Below are positions 40,313 to 42,134 of a DNA stretch of 42,134 bases, piece after piece (position 1 is the first letter of the stretch; the number at the start of each line of letters is the position of its first letter). Under the pieces are notes generated by a model. That model was not told where the DNA came from, ran no database searches, and saw only the letters and a program-made list of their open reading frames with translations. This stretch comes from Desulfovibrio sp. UBA2564 (GTDB lineage: Bacteria; Desulfobacterota; Desulfovibrionia; Desulfovibrionales; Desulfovibrionaceae). The stretch covers positions 1-42,134 of the forward strand of contig DDLU01000055.1 in the NCBI GenBank assembly GCA_002340305.1, read 5' to 3'. A program made the position numbers and the translations under genes.

Positions 40313-41065
40313 ATGATCAAAAAGGCCATTTTACTCATAACTCTGCTTATCACTATCAGCACTGGGACAGCATACGCCCAGTCACTCAGCAATACATTTT
40401 TTATTACAGAAACACTTCCCCCATACAATTATGCCGAGAATGGAACTTTGAAAGGTATAAGCGTAAGCATTCTTAAAGAAGCTCTAAATGCAGTAGGCAT
40501 ACAACTATCAAAATACAATATAGTACTATACCCATGGGCCAGAGGTTTTAAAACGACGTTGGCGACACCCAACACTTGTCTTTTCAGTACTGCGAGAAAT
40601 GAAGCAAGAGAGAATCAATTCAAATGGGCAGGGCCAATGTTAAATGCCACTCAAATATTTATTTCTTTAAGCGATACAAAAACTGCAAACAATATTGAAG
40701 AACTAAAAAATCATATGGTCTCTACACACAGACAGGGCATCGGCCATTATATATTGAAAGAAAAGAATTTTTCAAAAGAGAATATCGACTTATCCTCAAG
40801 CACACGGACATTGTTTGAAAAACTCAGACGTAAAAGAGTGAAGTTTATTCTGGAAAATGAATACGTGATTTCCCACTACATAAATGGAATAGACATAAAT
40901 TGGTCAGCATTAAAGAAACATCATGTTGTGGACATTGGCGAGCTATACTTCGCTTTCAATAAAGACACAGAAGACCATGTCGTGGCTAAACTTCAAAAGG
41001 GAATCGATATCATACGGAAAAATGGCACCTTAGCTAAAATACTAAGCACAATGCCTGAAGAATAA
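40313..41065 (+). CDS. Periplasmic solute-binding protein, family 3
   Basis: This 250-residue protein has a clean signal peptide (MIKKAILLITLLITISTGT then AYAQ) and the SBP family 3 layout: FFITETLPPYNYAENGTLKGISVSIL at the N-terminus, then the second lobe (NNIEELKNHMVSTHRQG and ILRKNGTLAKIL-like end). Such proteins bind amino acids or similar ligands for ABC transport. No permease or ATPase is adjacent, so it could instead be a stand-alone sensor or uptake component. The region is AT-rich compared with its neighbours, including the coding sequence, which suggests later acquisition. AAGGA lies six bases before the ATG. Confidence 0.85.
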   Translation: MIKKAILLITLLITISTGTAYAQSLSNTFFITETLPPYNYAENGTLKGISVSILKEALNAVGIQLSKYNIVLYPWARGFKTTLATPNTCLFSTARNEARENQFKWAGPMLNATQIFISLSDTKTANNIEELKNHMVSTHRQGIGHYILKEKNFSKENIDLSSSTRTLFEKLRRKRVKFILENEYVISHYINGIDINWSALKKHHVVDIGELYFAFNKDTEDHVVAKLQKGIDIIRKNGTLAKILSTMPEE

Positions 41066-41085
41066 TTTCCAAAAACAAAACTCAA

Positions 41086-41123
41086 TAAAAAACCGCCGCA
41101 TCCATACAGAATGCGGCGGTTTC
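41086..41123. terminator. Bidirectional terminator between convergent genes
   Basis: AACCGCCGCA and TGCGGCGGTT form a perfect 10-bp GC stem around TCCATACAGAA, flanked by A and T runs. It serves both the solute-binding protein gene and fdhE. Confidence 0.92.
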
Positions 41124-41144
41124 CCGTTTCATTTTCCTAATAAT

Positions 41145-42056
41145 CTAAAGCACATTCCAAGGCGTTTCAGCCAAGGGCTGATAATTTTCTTCCTGCGCCT
41201 TGATATCCAGATGAACAAGGCCGAGCGGAGCTACGCGCGGATCAGGCTGGTCAGTTAATTCACGGGTATCGATGGTCACGAAATAGTGGTTGCACTTTTT
41301 GCAGAGATCAACCCGTTCATTCTGGCGTTCTTCGGCTTGCAGGTAACGCAGCTTTTCATGGTCCTCATTCTCGCACCACGGACAGGTGTTACGCTTAAAA
41401 CGCCACTCGTGACCGCAGCCGGAACAGTGCAACCAACGCTGACCACCATGGGATTTCAAATAAGCATTATCATCCCCTGATTTACGCAACAAAGCCAGAT
41501 CAGGAAAAGTGCCGCAAACCGGACAATATCCTTTGTGCCAAGCCAGATTCTCAATAGCTTTAGCTGCCTCCGGTTCCATACGGATCATAAAGGGTTTGAG
41601 CGCCAGAGTACCGATAAAAGCTAAAATCTGATCATCCACCTGCCATTCTTCAATCAATGAACGCAGCAGCTTACTATCCTCATCCCAAAGAGCTTTAGCA
41701 AGATCAGTAAAATTCTCCACGTCACCAACGGCTGCAACAATCTCATCAACGGATTTTGAAATCGCAGGAAGACCTTCGCTAACTGCATCCGCAACCAGCA
41801 TAAAAACTTCGCGATACCTATCGCCAAGTTCAGGCAGTTCCAGTTCAGCCAGCAAAGCTACACCCTGCTCATAACGCGGAGCATAAGCTTCCGGGATGGT
41901 ATAGCCGTCCCAATCCGCCAGTAATTCTTCAGCCTTCTCCTGAGCAATAACCAGCGGCCCAAAAGCATCAAAAATATTTTCCAGGGCAGGCATTCTCTTA
42001 CGAAGTGTTATCAATCCCGCCTGCACATCATGTTTTTTCTTATTGGTACCACTCAT
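41145..42056 (-). CDS. fdhE: Formate dehydrogenase accessory protein FdhE
   Basis: This 303-residue protein is FdhE, a rubredoxin-like metal-binding factor needed for formate dehydrogenase maturation. It has four cysteine pairs in the C-terminal half: CPVC in GYCPVCGTFPD (about 176-179), CSGC, CPWC and CKKC, the last pairs separated as in E. coli FdhE. The first 165 residues are a helical domain. AGGAG precedes the ATG. No formate dehydrogenase genes are in view; the right edge cuts in 78 bases upstream of the start. Confidence 0.92.
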   Translation of the reverse strand: MSGTNKKKHDVQAGLITLRKRMPALENIFDAFGPLVIAQEKAEELLADWDGYTIPEAYAPRYEQGVALLAELELPELGDRYREVFMLVADAVSEGLPAISKSVDEIVAAVGDVENFTDLAKALWDEDSKLLRSLIEEWQVDDQILAFIGTLALKPFMIRMEPEAAKAIENLAWHKGYCPVCGTFPDLALLRKSGDDNAYLKSHGGQRWLHCSGCGHEWRFKRNTCPWCENEDHEKLRYLQAEERQNERVDLCKKCNHYFVTIDTRELTDQPDPRVAPLGLVHLDIKAQEENYQPLAETPWNVL

Positions 42057-42097
42057 TAATATTGCTCCTGAAATATTTGATGCGCTTCGCGCTTTTT

Positions 42098-42134
42098 ATC
42101 AAAAAGATTTCGCCTCCGGCGGCTTAAACCCTTT
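42098..42134 (+). repeat. Dispersed intergenic repeat, copy 2 (cut by the window edge)
   Basis: GCCTCCGGCGGCTTAAACCC and the following CTTT match the first 24 bases of the element at 8448-8612 exactly, in the same orientation. The remainder lies beyond the window. A small GCGCTTCGCGC hairpin precedes it. Confidence 0.7.

Overview
The window looks like chromosomal core sequence of a sulfate-reducing deltaproteobacterium, most likely a marine member of the Desulfovibrionaceae (Maridesulfovibrio-like). The strongest evidence is a textbook DsrC with both redox cysteines (2258-2575). FdhE, a DUF1614/MogA pair, an rpmE-DUF1385-prfA block and a DksA-type regulator fit the same group. The taxonomic call is inference from gene content, not a search result. 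No phage, IS, CRISPR or conjugative genes were seen.

Layout. 1-1945 (minus): rpmE, a DUF1385 membrane protein and the 5' part of prfA. 2203-5201 (minus): dsrC, preceded by a translationally coupled methyltransferase/YcaO pair. 5342-6402 (minus): an eight-gene tRNA array (six Gly, two Cys) containing an old duplication and terminator-like hairpins. 6554-8444 (plus): dksA-like gene and an NFACT/RqcH-family gene, followed by a complex dispersed repeat and a bidirectional terminator. 8728-12509 (minus): a lysozyme-like protein and an 880-residue membrane protein with a CCHC zinc knuckle. 12539-15108: moaE-like gene and two glycosyltransferases. 15163-19480 (minus): mltB with a zinc-ribbon gene interrupted by an in-frame TGA, a TolC-family protein, and DUF1614 plus a MogA fusion. 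19614-24000: rmlA, small secreted and membrane proteins, a PilZ protein, an internally deleted hydroxyacid dehydrogenase, a single-domain response regulator and two small unknowns. 23980-26969 (plus): RdgC-like, unknown, SGNH hydrolase, patatin-like protein and a signal-peptide-only remnant. 26990-29874 (minus): PAS histidine kinase and TVP38/DedA-type membrane protein. 30027-31868 (plus): a second YcaO and tRNA-Leu. 32073-36453: OprD-like porin, yhdT-panF and phoU. 36552-40105 (plus): TPP riboswitch, terminator and thiS-thiG-thiH-thiF-thiE. 40313-42056: a family-3 solute-binding protein and fdhE, then the start of a second copy of the dispersed repeat at the right edge.

How genes work together. 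The thi cluster is a self-contained thiazole-synthesis and thiamine-phosphate-coupling operon under TPP control. yhdT-panF is a conserved pantothenate-uptake pair. MoaE, MogA and FdhE all serve molybdenum/tungsten enzymes such as formate dehydrogenase. The points most worth following up are the TGA-interrupted zinc-ribbon gene with a SECIS-like hairpin just downstream, the methyltransferase-YcaO operon beside dsrC plus the second YcaO, the CCHC-knuckle protein, and the duplicated tRNA array.
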